From: DAOTTI01 sp034437795
GTDB taxonomy: Bacteria > Chloroflexota > UBA11872 > UBA12225
Direction: 5' to 3'
Length of the DNA: 24,390 nt
Assembly (NCBI GenBank): GCA_034437795.1
Contig: DAOTTI010000082.1
Coordinates: 1-24,390 of the forward strand
Shown here: positions 8,916 to 15,308 of the stretch, one piece after another
How the letters are laid out: each line of letters opens with the position of its first letter
How positions within the stretch are numbered: position 1 is the first letter of the stretch
Translations under genes and position numbers: made by a program
The notes under the pieces: model-generated
What the model was told of the DNA's origin: nothing
The model's input: only the letters and a program-made list of their open reading frames with translations
The model's database searches: none

Positions 8916-10955
8916 TCACGCCGCCCCGACCGCCTCGTCTTGCAGGGAGCGGTACAGCGCGTGCTCGGAGAACGCCCCCTCTTCGACGCGCAGGCGCTCC
9001 GGCGCCCCCAGGCCCCGGTAGAGAGCGCCCAGCCACTCAGGCAGCGGGCCACCCGTATTGAAGACGAGCAGCGGGGCGGGGGCGGCCAGCGCCACCGCCG
9101 TTGCCAGCCCGCCGGCGCGGAGCAGATGGGGCACGTACAGGCGCTCAAGGTACTCCTGCTCGTCGTCCCAGCGGAAGCGACCGGCGTCGGCCGCCATGCG
9201 CCGGAACAGGTCAGGGGCCAGCGCCCGCGCCAGCAGGCACCACAAGCCGGCGTCGCCGCGGCCGGCCAGATCGATCTGTGCCGCGCCGGTCAGTGTGCGT
9301 AGCGCGGCCGCCGCCGTCAGCACGTCCTGGACGCGCCAGCACGTGTCAACCCGGTTGTAGCCGGCGAAGTGCGTCTCGCAGGTCGGCCGCCCGGCCTGGC
9401 CAAACGGGGTCAGGTATGCCCCCGTCAGGAACGGATCGACCAGCAGCACCGCCCGCCCATTCTCCAGCAGGGCCTGCGCCAGTGGCCCCGGCGCCGGCGT
9501 GGCGTCCGTCTCCACGAGCCAGCGCTCCTTGCCTCGGCCGTCGATGAGCAGGGCCGGCACCCCTCCCTCGCCCGCCGCCACGGCAGGCAGGAGGGCCACG
9601 GCGGGGATGCGCTCGCCGTACCGCCGGCCGGCGATCTCGAACCGCTCCACGGCGTAGCCGTCGCGCTCCTCTCGCGTCCGATGCTGGATCTCGACCTCGC
9701 CCGGCGCGGGGACGTGAGCCGCCAGCGCGTCGTGGAAGACCGGCCCCCAGCGGTCGCGGAAGGCAGCCAACTGCTCGGCCGTGGCCGGGCGGGCCTGGGC
9801 CAGCCGCTCCATGGCCAGCGCCCGCAGGCGGGCGGTGACGGCGGCCGCGTCCGGCAGGGCCCCGCCTGGCAGGGGCGCATCATCCGGGAAGACCCGCAGG
9901 CGCTGGCGGGGCTCCGGCGCGATCCCCTCCCGCTCGCGCAGGGGCTCACTGGGGCCGGTCCAGAACGTGGCCGTCTCCGGCCGCGGCGCGCGCTCGCCCC
10001 GCCCGCCCAGGTGCCGCGCCAGGAACCCGTACACCGCCTGGCGGCTGTCGCGGTTGTAGTTGTGGGGCGCGTCGAGCTGCACGCACTCCAGCGCGTCCGC
10101 CGCGCCGAACAGCTCGTAGATCGACCGCACCGCGGGGTACTCAAGCCGTGGCGTGTTCACCGTCCAGTCGCCAGTGGCGGCGACGAGCAGCATCGGGCGC
10201 GGGGCGGCGCAGGCCACGATCTCCATGTTGTTGAGCTCCAGCCGCAGCCCCGGGGCGTTCTCGCAGACGCACCCGCCGGCGTAGTGGGCGGACAACATGT
10301 TCACCGGCGCGACGTAGCGCACCCGCTCGTCGACCGCCGCCAGCAGGAAGGTCTGCGAGGCGCCCCCCGATTCGCCGGTACAGGCGATGCGGTCGGGGTC
10401 GACGTCCGGCAGGCTGCACAGGAAATCGAGCGCGCGAATGTTGTTCCAGAGCTGGAGGCCCAGCACGCTGATCCCCCACAGCCAGCGCTGGGGCGACTCG
10501 AAGGTGCGGTGAGGCGCCTGGCGGCTGTCGTTGTACCCCACCATGTCTGGCGAAAAGGCGACGTAGCCCTGCAGGGCGAAGCTGATGCACCGCGCCGGTA
10601 CCGAGCCTCGTTCCTCATGCGCGAAGCGCCCGTCGCGCCAGTGGCCGTGGGGCGTCAGGACGGCCGGCGCCGGGCGGCGTCGGTCGGACGGCCGGTACAG
10701 GTTCCCCGTGCAATAGAAGCCGGGGAAGCTCTCAAAGGCCACGTTCTCGATGGTGTAGCCGTCGCGCTCGATCCGGCCGGTGACGATGGGGCGCAGCGGG
10801 GTGCGCTCCGGCTCGGGGAGCAGCCCCGCGGCGACCAGGATGCGTCGCCGGATGCCGGCCGCGCGCGCCAGCCATTCCTCCCGTGAGGTGTAGACGGGCA
10901 TCTGGAAGATGTCGCGCCAGTGGGCGACATCTCGCAGGCGGCGGTCGTCAGGCAT
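8916..10955 (-). CDS. Duplicated alpha/beta-hydrolase (acetyl xylan esterase-like), second half without nucleophile
   Basis: 679-residue protein that reads as two alpha/beta-hydrolase halves. The first half carries a full triad: Ser196 in CTGESGGAS, Asp263 in AATGDWT and His298 in DAPHNYN, plus the oxyanion-side TPHGHW. It resembles acetyl xylan esterase/dienelactone-hydrolase-type enzymes. The second half (about 420-679) repeats the strand pattern (PALLIDGRGKE, AVLLVDPFL), but the nucleophile elbow reads DLAGRGDAG with no serine, so it is probably inactive. No signal peptide is evident. ATG 10955 is preferred because a TACCAT box lies seven bases upstream; an in-frame start at 10982 would overlap the acetyltransferase gene. 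Esterase activity on acylated sugars would fit the neighbours but is inference. Confidence 0.85.
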   Translation of the reverse strand: MPDDRRLRDVAHWRDIFQMPVYTSREEWLARAAGIRRRILVAAGLLPEPERTPLRPIVTGRIERDGYTIENVAFESFPGFYCTGNLYRPSDRRRPAPAVLTPHGHWRDGRFAHEERGSVPARCISFALQGYVAFSPDMVGYNDSRQAPHRTFESPQRWLWGISVLGLQLWNNIRALDFLCSLPDVDPDRIACTGESGGASQTFLLAAVDERVRYVAPVNMLSAHYAGGCVCENAPGLRLELNNMEIVACAAPRPMLLVAATGDWTVNTPRLEYPAVRSIYELFGAADALECVQLDAPHNYNRDSRQAVYGFLARHLGGRGERAPRPETATFWTGPSEPLREREGIAPEPRQRLRVFPDDAPLPGGALPDAAAVTARLRALAMERLAQARPATAEQLAAFRDRWGPVFHDALAAHVPAPGEVEIQHRTREERDGYAVERFEIAGRRYGERIPAVALLPAVAAGEGGVPALLIDGRGKERWLVETDATPAPGPLAQALLENGRAVLLVDPFLTGAYLTPFGQAGRPTCETHFAGYNRVDTCWRVQDVLTAAAALRTLTGAAQIDLAGRGDAGLWCLLARALAPDLFRRMAADAGRFRWDDEQEYLERLYVPHLLRAGGLATAVALAAPAPLLVFNTGGPLPEWLGALYRGLGAPERLRVEEGAFSEHALYRSLQDEAVGAA

Positions 10956-10962
10956 GGTGCCA

Positions 10963-10968
10963 ATGGTA
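10963..10968 (-). promoter_or_regulatory. Candidate -10 box TACCAT (minus strand)
   Basis: On the minus strand TACCAT ends seven bases before the ATG at 10955, with no Shine-Dalgarno between. This fits a leaderless start. The -35 region is poor. The 23-base gap to the upstream gene also allows simple co-transcription with it. Confidence 0.3.
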
Positions 10969-10978
10969 CTGGCTCGCC

Positions 10979-11716
10979 TCACCCTGCGTCCGCTTCGCCG
11001 GCAGGGGAGGCGCGGTCGAGGCGGTCCAGCGTCGGGGTCGGATCGGGGCGCAGGGGCTTACGCAGGGCCAGGAAGGCGGGGATGCGGGCGGGGCCGAGCC
11101 ACGGCGCGCGCACCGTGCAGACTAGCTCATAGCCGGCGCGGGCGTAGGCGGCGCGCGCCCGCGTGTTGGTGCTCGCTGTGTGCAGCAGGATGGCGCTGGC
11201 GCCGGCGGCCCGCGCCTCCTCCTCTACCGCCGCCAGCAGGGCCTGGCCGACGCCGCGCCCCTGGCAGGGCGGATCCACCGCCACCAGCGAGACGTACACC
11301 TCGTCCTTTCGGGCATGCCGCCGCGCGTAGGCCAGGGCCATGGGAATGAAGAACGCCGGCAGGCGCCAGAAGGCGCGCAGCCCCAGCACACGCCCCCAGA
11401 CCCGTAGCCGGTCGCGCGCCTCGCGCCGGCTGCCGTACCGCTCCGTCTCGCCCGGCCGGACGAAGACCACGAATCCGGCCAGGCGCCCGTCCGCCGTCTC
11501 GGCCACGCGCGTCGCCTCCAGGCGGGCCGCCAGGCTGGAGCGCCAGACGCACCCCAGCGCCTCCGGCCCCAGCCCTAGTCCGCGCCGGTAGTCGTCGAAG
11601 GCGCGCCCGAAGATGCCGACGATGCCGCGCAGGTCGGCCGCCGTCGCAGGACGGACCGTCACCGAGAGCTGGCCCCCTGCCGCCACCGTCACGCCCGCTC
11701 CGCACTCATCACGCAT
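10979..11716 (-). CDS. GNAT-family N-acetyltransferase
   Basis: 245-residue GNAT protein. The acetyl-CoA binding motif A is clear at CQGRGVGQALLAAVEEEA (151-168), preceded by the beta strand YVSLVAVDP (141-149) and followed by HTASTNTRARAAYARAGYELV (split here at about 180-199), the usual motif B. The N-terminal part before VRPATAADL (about residue 21) is non-conserved, so translation might begin later. No Shine-Dalgarno precedes ATG 11716, but a TACACT box does. The acyl acceptor cannot be inferred: GNATs modify small molecules, peptides and proteins alike. It lies upstream of the esterase-like gene on the same strand with a 23-base gap, so the two may form one transcript. Confidence 0.88.
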   Translation of the reverse strand: MRDECGAGVTVAAGGQLSVTVRPATAADLRGIVGIFGRAFDDYRRGLGLGPEALGCVWRSSLAARLEATRVAETADGRLAGFVVFVRPGETERYGSRREARDRLRVWGRVLGLRAFWRLPAFFIPMALAYARRHARKDEVYVSLVAVDPPCQGRGVGQALLAAVEEEARAAGASAILLHTASTNTRARAAYARAGYELVCTVRAPWLGPARIPAFLALRKPLRPDPTPTLDRLDRASPAGEADAG

Positions 11717-11726
11717 GGCCGGCGGG

Positions 11727-11732
11727 AGTGTA
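11727..11732 (-). promoter_or_regulatory. Candidate -10 box TACACT (minus strand)
   Basis: On the minus strand TACACT ends ten bases before the ATG at 11716. Seventeen bases further upstream is TTCCGG, a weak -35 match. There is no Shine-Dalgarno, so a leaderless or near-leaderless transcript is possible. Confidence 0.35.
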
Positions 11733-12021
11733 GAACATGGGCGCCCCTACCGGAACGGCAGGGACGGGAGGCTGAGCGGCTTCCGAACGGCGGGGCAGAG
11801 CCGGTCCTGGCGCGCCTGCTGAAACGGCCGCGTCGGTTGGTGTCCACCCGGTACCAACCAGCCGCTCCTGGCGCGTGCGGCGAAACGGAACGGCCGCGAC
11901 GGCCGTGTGAGGGACAGATGGATCTGCTTGCAGAGCCTGTGCCGGGGATGGGTCGGCCCGCAGCGCACCGCGTCGAGCGTTCGCCGCTGGGAAGCACGGC
12001 GCACGCCAAGGTGTGCCTCCA
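11733..12021. other. Divergent intergenic region with a hairpin and a repeated CTGGCGCG block
   Basis: About 300 bases separate the acetyltransferase from the glycosidase. It holds an inverted repeat GGTTGGT (11835-11841) / ACCAACC (11853-11859) with an 11-base loop. A block beginning TCCTGGCGCG and ending in AAACGG...GGCCGCG lies on each side of it, near 11806 and 11865. AAGGTG at 12008-12013 lies eight bases before ATG 12022 and is a plausible ribosome-binding site. Short frames exist on both strands but show no protein-like conservation. The region could carry both divergent promoters; no strong -35/-10 pair was found for the plus strand. Confidence 0.4.
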
Positions 12022-13791
12022 ATGAGGTCATCGAGGTCATTGGTCACGCTGGCGCCCCGTCGCGCGGCCCGTCGTCTCCGGCCGGCGCTGGCGCTTCTTC
12101 TCGCTCTCCTTGTCGTCCTCTCCCTGGCCGCCCCGAGCCCCGCGCCGCCGCCGGGCTCGGGACCGAACGAGCCGGCGACACAACCCCCTGACTACGACAT
12201 CTCCAACGGCCACTTCTACACCCAGACCGGCGGTGGAGGCGGGCGCGGCTTCGCCATCACCGACGACGATGGGATCCGGTTCTGGAGCGAGTTCCAGCGC
12301 TGGGGCGGGGTCGCGGTCCTCGGCTACCCGATCTCTCAGCGGTTCCTGTGGGACGGGTTCGTTGCTCAGGCCACCCAGCGCGTGGTCATGCAGTGGCGGC
12401 CCGAGATGCAGCAGGTATCCTTCGTCAACGTCTTCGACCGGCTGCATGACCTCGGATTTGACGACGACCTGTTCACGGCTCGCCAGACGCCCCGCCCGCT
12501 GGACCCCGCCGCAGACGCCGGCAAGCCATTCCAGCAGGTGGCGCGCGAGCGCCTGGCGTTGCTCGACGCCAGTCCTGCCATCCGCGCCGCCTACTATGGC
12601 GTACCGGGCGACCCGATCCAGCTCAACGGCCTGCCGGCCAGCCCAGTCACTGACATGGGCAATCACGTCGCCATCCGCTGCCAGCGCGTCGTCATCCAGC
12701 AGTGGAAGGAAGATGTGCCGTGGGCACGGGCCGGCGACGTCACCTTCGCGCTCGGTGGCGACATCGCCAAGGAGACCGGCGCCCTCCCCGATCCGCAGGC
12801 GCTCCAGCCGGTCTCGCCAGCGGAGCTGGCCGCCCAGGACCGTCGCTACGGGGTGAGCCTGAGCTTCGGGTACGGGCCGTGGGTGGAGCCGGCGTTCCGG
12901 CTGGCGGCCGAGGCGCGGATCGGGATGGTGCGGGCAGTGCTGAACTGGCAGGTGGTGGAGCCTGAGCCGGGCCGCTACGACTGGCAGACCTTCGACCTGA
13001 TGATGGACGCGGCGCGGACCAGCGGCCTCCACCTGGTCGGTGGGCTGGGCTTTGCCACCGCCTGGAACACGACGGCGCCCCCGTCGGTCACCCGCCAGGG
13101 GGAGCGGCTCATGTATCCGCCGGCCGACCTGGAGACCTGGCGGCGCTACGTCACCAGGCTGGTGACCCGCTACAAGGACGTCGTCCGTGCCTGGGAGGTC
13201 TGGAACGAGCCGGACCTCCAGGGCTTCTGGGGCGGGACGCCGGCCCAGTACGCCCAGCTGCTGGCCGTGACCTACGAGACGGTCAAGCTGACCGATCCTA
13301 CCGCGCTGGTGCTGCTCGGCGGGCTCTCGCTCGGCGGGTCGCCGGGGCGCCTCAACGAGCGCTTCCTGGACGAGATCCTGGCCGATCCCGCCTATCCCGC
13401 GGCGCGGTACTTCGACGTGGCCGCCTTCCACCACTACGGCGCGTCGGCGGAGGCCAGGCGGCGGATGGAGTACGTCAAGGGAGCGCTTGCCCGCGCCAGC
13501 GCGGGGACCAAGCCGGTGTGGGTCACCGAGGCCGGCTACCCCAGCGACGCGGCCAGCCAGCGCCTACCGGGGTACCAGGACCCCAACCCGCAGCAGGCGC
13601 AGGCGCGCTGGCTGCAGGACATCCTGCCGCTCCTGCTCCAGCTCGGGGCGGAGAAGGTGTTCTGGTTCCAGCTCAGCGATAACCCGCGGCAGGGGGCGCC
13701 TGCCCGCGCCATGGGTCTGCTGGACGCCACTCTCGCCCCGAAGGCGGCGTACTACGCCTATCGCGATCTTATCGCCATGCGTAATACGTAA
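12022..13791 (+). CDS. Secreted glycoside hydrolase, clan-A type (GH39/GH5-like TIM barrel)
   Basis: 589-residue exported protein. Basic residues and a hydrophobic core at about 21-37 followed by APSPAPPPGS form a signal peptide or an N-terminal anchor. Residues about 60-270 form a module starting with GHFYTQTG and containing WGGVAVLGYPISQRFLW, of a kind seen repeatedly in secreted Chloroflexota proteins. The catalytic barrel follows: YDWQTFD, then the acid/base Glu396 in WEVWNEPDLQGFW and the nucleophile Glu503 in KPVWVTEAGYP, the two-glutamate pattern of clan GH-A. The C-terminal ...FQLSDN... and the ending fit a complete barrel. The polysaccharide substrate is unknown. The last codons and the TAA stop lie inside a heptamer repeat (13780-13807), so the original C-terminus may have been altered. 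Confidence 0.85.
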   Translation: MRSSRSLVTLAPRRAARRLRPALALLLALLVVLSLAAPSPAPPPGSGPNEPATQPPDYDISNGHFYTQTGGGGGRGFAITDDDGIRFWSEFQRWGGVAVLGYPISQRFLWDGFVAQATQRVVMQWRPEMQQVSFVNVFDRLHDLGFDDDLFTARQTPRPLDPAADAGKPFQQVARERLALLDASPAIRAAYYGVPGDPIQLNGLPASPVTDMGNHVAIRCQRVVIQQWKEDVPWARAGDVTFALGGDIAKETGALPDPQALQPVSPAELAAQDRRYGVSLSFGYGPWVEPAFRLAAEARIGMVRAVLNWQVVEPEPGRYDWQTFDLMMDAARTSGLHLVGGLGFATAWNTTAPPSVTRQGERLMYPPADLETWRRYVTRLVTRYKDVVRAWEVWNEPDLQGFWGGTPAQYAQLLAVTYETVKLTDPTALVLLGGLSLGGSPGRLNERFLDEILADPAYPAARYFDVAAFHHYGASAEARRRMEYVKGALARASAGTKPVWVTEAGYPSDAASQRLPGYQDPNPQQAQARWLQDILPLLLQLGAEKVFWFQLSDNPRQGAPARAMGLLDATLAPKAAYYAYRDLIAMRNT

Positions 13792-13807
13792 TACGTAATG
13801 CGTAATG
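13780..13807. repeat. Heptanucleotide tandem array, 4 units (CGTAATA x2, CGTAATG x2), overlapping a stop codon
   Basis: Four perfect-length units without interruption. The TAA stop of the glycosidase (13789-13791) is part of the second unit, so the repeat extends from coding into non-coding DNA. The word is unrelated to the heptamers at 3664 and 4918. Confidence 0.93.
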
Positions 13808-13810
13808 TAG

Positions 13811-13999
13811 GTCGCTCGCTGCGCTCGCAGTGATCAAGTAGTGATCTACTCGGCTTCGCCTCGCTGTGATCAAGTAGTGATCAAGTAGTGATCAAGTAGT
13901 GATCAAGTAGTGATCAGGTTGCTGTCATGTGGTGGTCAAGCGGCAGGAGACGATCACCACGTGATCACCACCTGATCGCGGCGAGCGCAGCGAGCGGAC
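13811..13999. repeat. Long imperfect inverted repeat (about 40-bp arms)
   Basis: The arm 13811-13850 begins GTCGCTCGCTGCGCTCGC and runs into TGATCAAGTAGTGATC. The reverse complement of 13959-13999 aligns to it with one gap and about 33 of 40 matching bases. The roughly 108-bp centre contains the main 11-bp array. A cruciform or long RNA hairpin is possible. It lies between two convergent genes, so a role in ending transcription from both sides is plausible but not shown. Confidence 0.75.
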
Positions 14000-14029
14000 G
14001 TCCACCTGATCACCACTTGACCACCACCT
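13831..14029. repeat. Phased 11-bp repeat array, GATC-rich, in both orientations
   Basis: Units of TGATCAAGTAG start at 13831, 13867, 13878, 13889 and 13900, with decayed in-phase units at 13911, 13922 and 13933. To the right the reverse-complement form appears (GATCACCACGT at 13952, GATCACCACCT at 13963, GATCACCACTT at 14008, GACCACCACCT at 14019). Many left units contain the palindrome TGATCA. Eleven GATC sites fall between 13832 and 14011, most exactly 11 bases apart. The array ends at the stop codon of the minus-strand gene at 14029. It is too short-period for CRISPR. Confidence 0.9.
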
Positions 14030-14457
14030 CACCCATCTGGCTTCGCCAGGGCCCGCAGCGCGACGACGGCCGTCACCGGGAGATCGCACTCCAGGGCCAC
14101 CTTCTCCACCGGCTGGGTCAGGCGCTGGGGGTAGCGCGTAAAGCGCGTCCGCCAGCGCTCGACCGTGTCAGCGATCCCCACGTAGTGGCGCGTGGCGACG
14201 ACCTTACCCTGGCGCACCAGGACCTCGATCAGGGCGTCTGCCAGCAGGGGCGGCACCTCTGCGTCCCAGCGAGGTACCCACGTGCGTACGATGTCTACGA
14301 TCTGCGCGCGCGAGGCGGCGCCCCCCTGCATCGTCAGGTAGCTCTCCAGGGCGCGGGCAAAGCAGCTGGCCAGGCGCAGCGCGTCAGAGGTCGGCCGGCG
14401 CCGCGTCAGAGCCGTACCCACAGGGTGCGCGCCCCGCTCAACCTCAGACACGCTCAT
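14029..14457 (-). CDS. Hypothetical protein, 142 residues
   Basis: I do not recognise the family. The protein is small, without signal peptide or membrane segment. It is predicted mostly helical: a helix around ALRLASCFARALESYLTMQ, then RAQIVDIVRTWVPRW and LADALIEVLVRQGKVVATRHYVGIA split over about 71-96. The last of these looks like the helix-plus-beta-wing of a small winged-helix fold, so a DNA-binding role is conceivable. The start ATG 14457 has AGGGAGC five bases upstream, which supports translation. The gene is downstream of a possible 30-residue reading frame that overlaps its start. Its stop codon touches the 11-bp repeat array. Confidence 0.6.
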   Translation of the reverse strand: MSVSEVERGAHPVGTALTRRRPTSDALRLASCFARALESYLTMQGGAASRAQIVDIVRTWVPRWDAEVPPLLADALIEVLVRQGKVVATRHYVGIADTVERWRTRFTRYPQRLTQPVEKVALECDLPVTAVVALRALAKPDG

Positions 14458-14536
14458 GGTGCTCCCTGTGCCCCGCCGCGTTCCAGATCGCCACGCGCAG
14501 GAGCAGCTCAGTAGTAGGCACCATCATCGTGCTCAT
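14444..14536 (-). CDS. Possible small ORF (30 residues) overlapping the next start
   Basis: An ATG at 14536 opens a 30-codon frame (MSTMMVPTTELLLRVAIW...) ending at TGA 14444-14446, 14 bases inside the following gene. The stop-start overlap would suit translational coupling, and the sequence is not low-complexity. The upstream ribosome-binding site is weak (GGCGAG, eight bases). It may be a chance frame; no family is recognised. Confidence 0.25.
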   Translation of the reverse strand: MSTMMVPTTELLLRVAIWNAAGHREHHERV

Positions 14537-14580
14537 TGTGACTCGCCGTTGGCCGGAAAGCCAAGAGCAGCCGGGAGGCC

Positions 14581-14632
14581 AGGAAGCTCAGCGGCCAACC
14601 AAAATTAGGAAGCTCAGCGGCTAACCAAAATA
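14581..14632. repeat. 26-bp tandem duplication beside the tRNA terminator
   Basis: Two copies (14581-14606 and 14607-14632) of a unit starting AGGAAGCTCAGCGG and ending in CCAACCAAAAT. They differ at only two positions. The A-rich end of each copy is T-rich on the minus strand, so the duplication repeats the tail that follows the tRNA terminator hairpin. Confidence 0.9.
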
Positions 14633-14659
14633 AAGAACCCGCTTCACGGGAGAAGCGGG
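14625..14659 (-). terminator. Intrinsic terminator of tRNA-Asp
   Basis: Read on the minus strand, the hairpin has 8-bp arms (14652-14659 and 14638-14645; CCCGCTTC/GAAGCGGG) with a six-base loop, and is followed by the T-rich TTCTTTATTTT. It begins 19 bases after the 3' end of the tRNA gene. This is the best terminator in the window. Confidence 0.8.
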
Positions 14660-14677
14660 CTTTCTCAGCGATCCAGG

Positions 14678-14751
14678 CGGTCCCGACCGGATTCGAACCG
14701 GCGATCTCGTCCTTGACAGGGACGTATGCTAGGCCACTGCACCACGGGACC
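14678..14751 (-). tRNA. tRNA-Asp (anticodon GTC)
   Basis: A 74-base cloverleaf on the minus strand. The acceptor stem is GGTCCCG/CGGGACC with discriminator G, and the D stem is GTGC/GCAT. The anticodon stem is CGTCC/GGACG with loop CTGTCAA giving anticodon GTC. The T stem is GCCGG/CCGGT with loop TTCGAAT. The discriminator G73 agrees with tRNA-Asp identity. CCA is not encoded. The gene stands alone, followed by an intrinsic terminator. Confidence 0.96.
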
Positions 14752-14808
14752 GGTGATGCCGCCCCTCGCCAATGGGGGGCTGAACGGACATACACAGTTT
14801 ACCAGATG

Positions 14809-15291
14809 TCAGGGGCCACCACGGCTGCTGGCTCCTTCAGACGCGGGAAGCCTGCACCACGTGCCGGGCCGCGCCGGAAGCGCCCCGCTCAGCAACTCAT
14901 CCAGCGCACGGGCCTCCCCCGCTTCTCAGCGCTCCAACCAAGAGGCGGCGAACCTGTCCCGCAGCAAGGCGAGCGCCTCCCCGGCCGCGTAGCTCCGCAG
15001 GCGCACGGCATTGGTCGAAAACTCGTCCGCCGGCAGCACCGGTGGGTGCGGCACCGGCTCATCGTTACTCCACCGCACTGGCTTTCGCTCTACGTACCGC
15101 GCGAGCCCTTCATTCAGCGCCGAGCCACGTTCGTAGGCGACTGCTCCTGCCGGCAGTCGGTCGAAACGTTCACGGCGAATGGCGAGAGCGGCCGCCGCCC
15201 AGGGGCGCCAGCGCGCCGTGGAAAGGCTGGACAGATCCCCATACCCACGGGAATCCAGACTAGCCGGCGGGCCGGGCCGGCGGTGCGGCAC
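14809..15291 (-). pseudogene. Decayed gene fragment, zinc-protease-like family with in-frame TGA
   Basis: From 15291 the minus strand encodes AAALAIRRERF..LPAGAVAYERG, then SALNEGLARYVERK and a C-terminal RLRSYAAGEALALLRDRF. This resembles the C-terminal part of Chloroflexota-type proteins with an upstream HExxH-like helix and a downstream NEGLA.YVE helix (from memory; not verified). No HExxH is present: the N-terminal part is missing, replaced by unrelated Arg/Pro-rich sequence. A TGA at 14926-14928 stops the frame after SWLER, yet the same frame continues for 38 codons with EAGEARALDELLSGALPA, which looks like the natural continuation. Truncation plus nonsense codon indicate a pseudogene. 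The exact family is uncertain. Confidence 0.6.
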
Positions 15292-15294
15292 AAT
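15289..15294 (+). promoter_or_regulatory. Weak candidate -10 box CACAAT
   Basis: CACAAT ends 14 bases before ATG 15309, and no Shine-Dalgarno lies in between. Start of transcription would be within about eight bases of the start codon. It is a weaker case than the boxes at 4989, 10963 and 11727. Confidence 0.22.
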
Positions 15295-15308
15295 ACGCCC
15301 CGACGGCC

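Noticed and set aside
9369..10886. Long plus-strand frame (505 codons) opposite the alpha/beta-hydrolase
   Set aside because: It is antisense to a gene with a clear catalytic triad. In GC-rich DNA, stop-free antisense frames are common, and its translation is Arg/Pro/Gly-rich without motifs.
11709..12047. Minus-strand protein of 112 residues in the intergenic gap
   Set aside because: Low-complexity Pro/Ala/Arg sequence overlapping the glycosidase start, with no ribosome-binding site or motif.
12037..13434. Minus-strand frame of 465 codons opposite the secreted glycosidase
   Set aside because: The plus strand shows signal peptide and both catalytic glutamates; the antisense translation has no motifs.
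13831..14029. CRISPR array
   Set aside because: Units are only 11 bases, contiguous, without unique spacers, and no cas genes are near.
13831..14029. Replication origin because of GATC clustering
   Set aside because: No dnaA, dnaN or recognisable DnaA boxes and no AT-rich unwinding region are present.
14678..14751. Attachment site of an integrated element at tRNA-Asp
   Set aside because: No integrase and no second copy of the tRNA 3' end were found in the window.
14508..14795. Minus-strand frame of 95 codons
   Set aside because: It runs through the tRNA-Asp gene and its terminator, so it is not a real protein gene.
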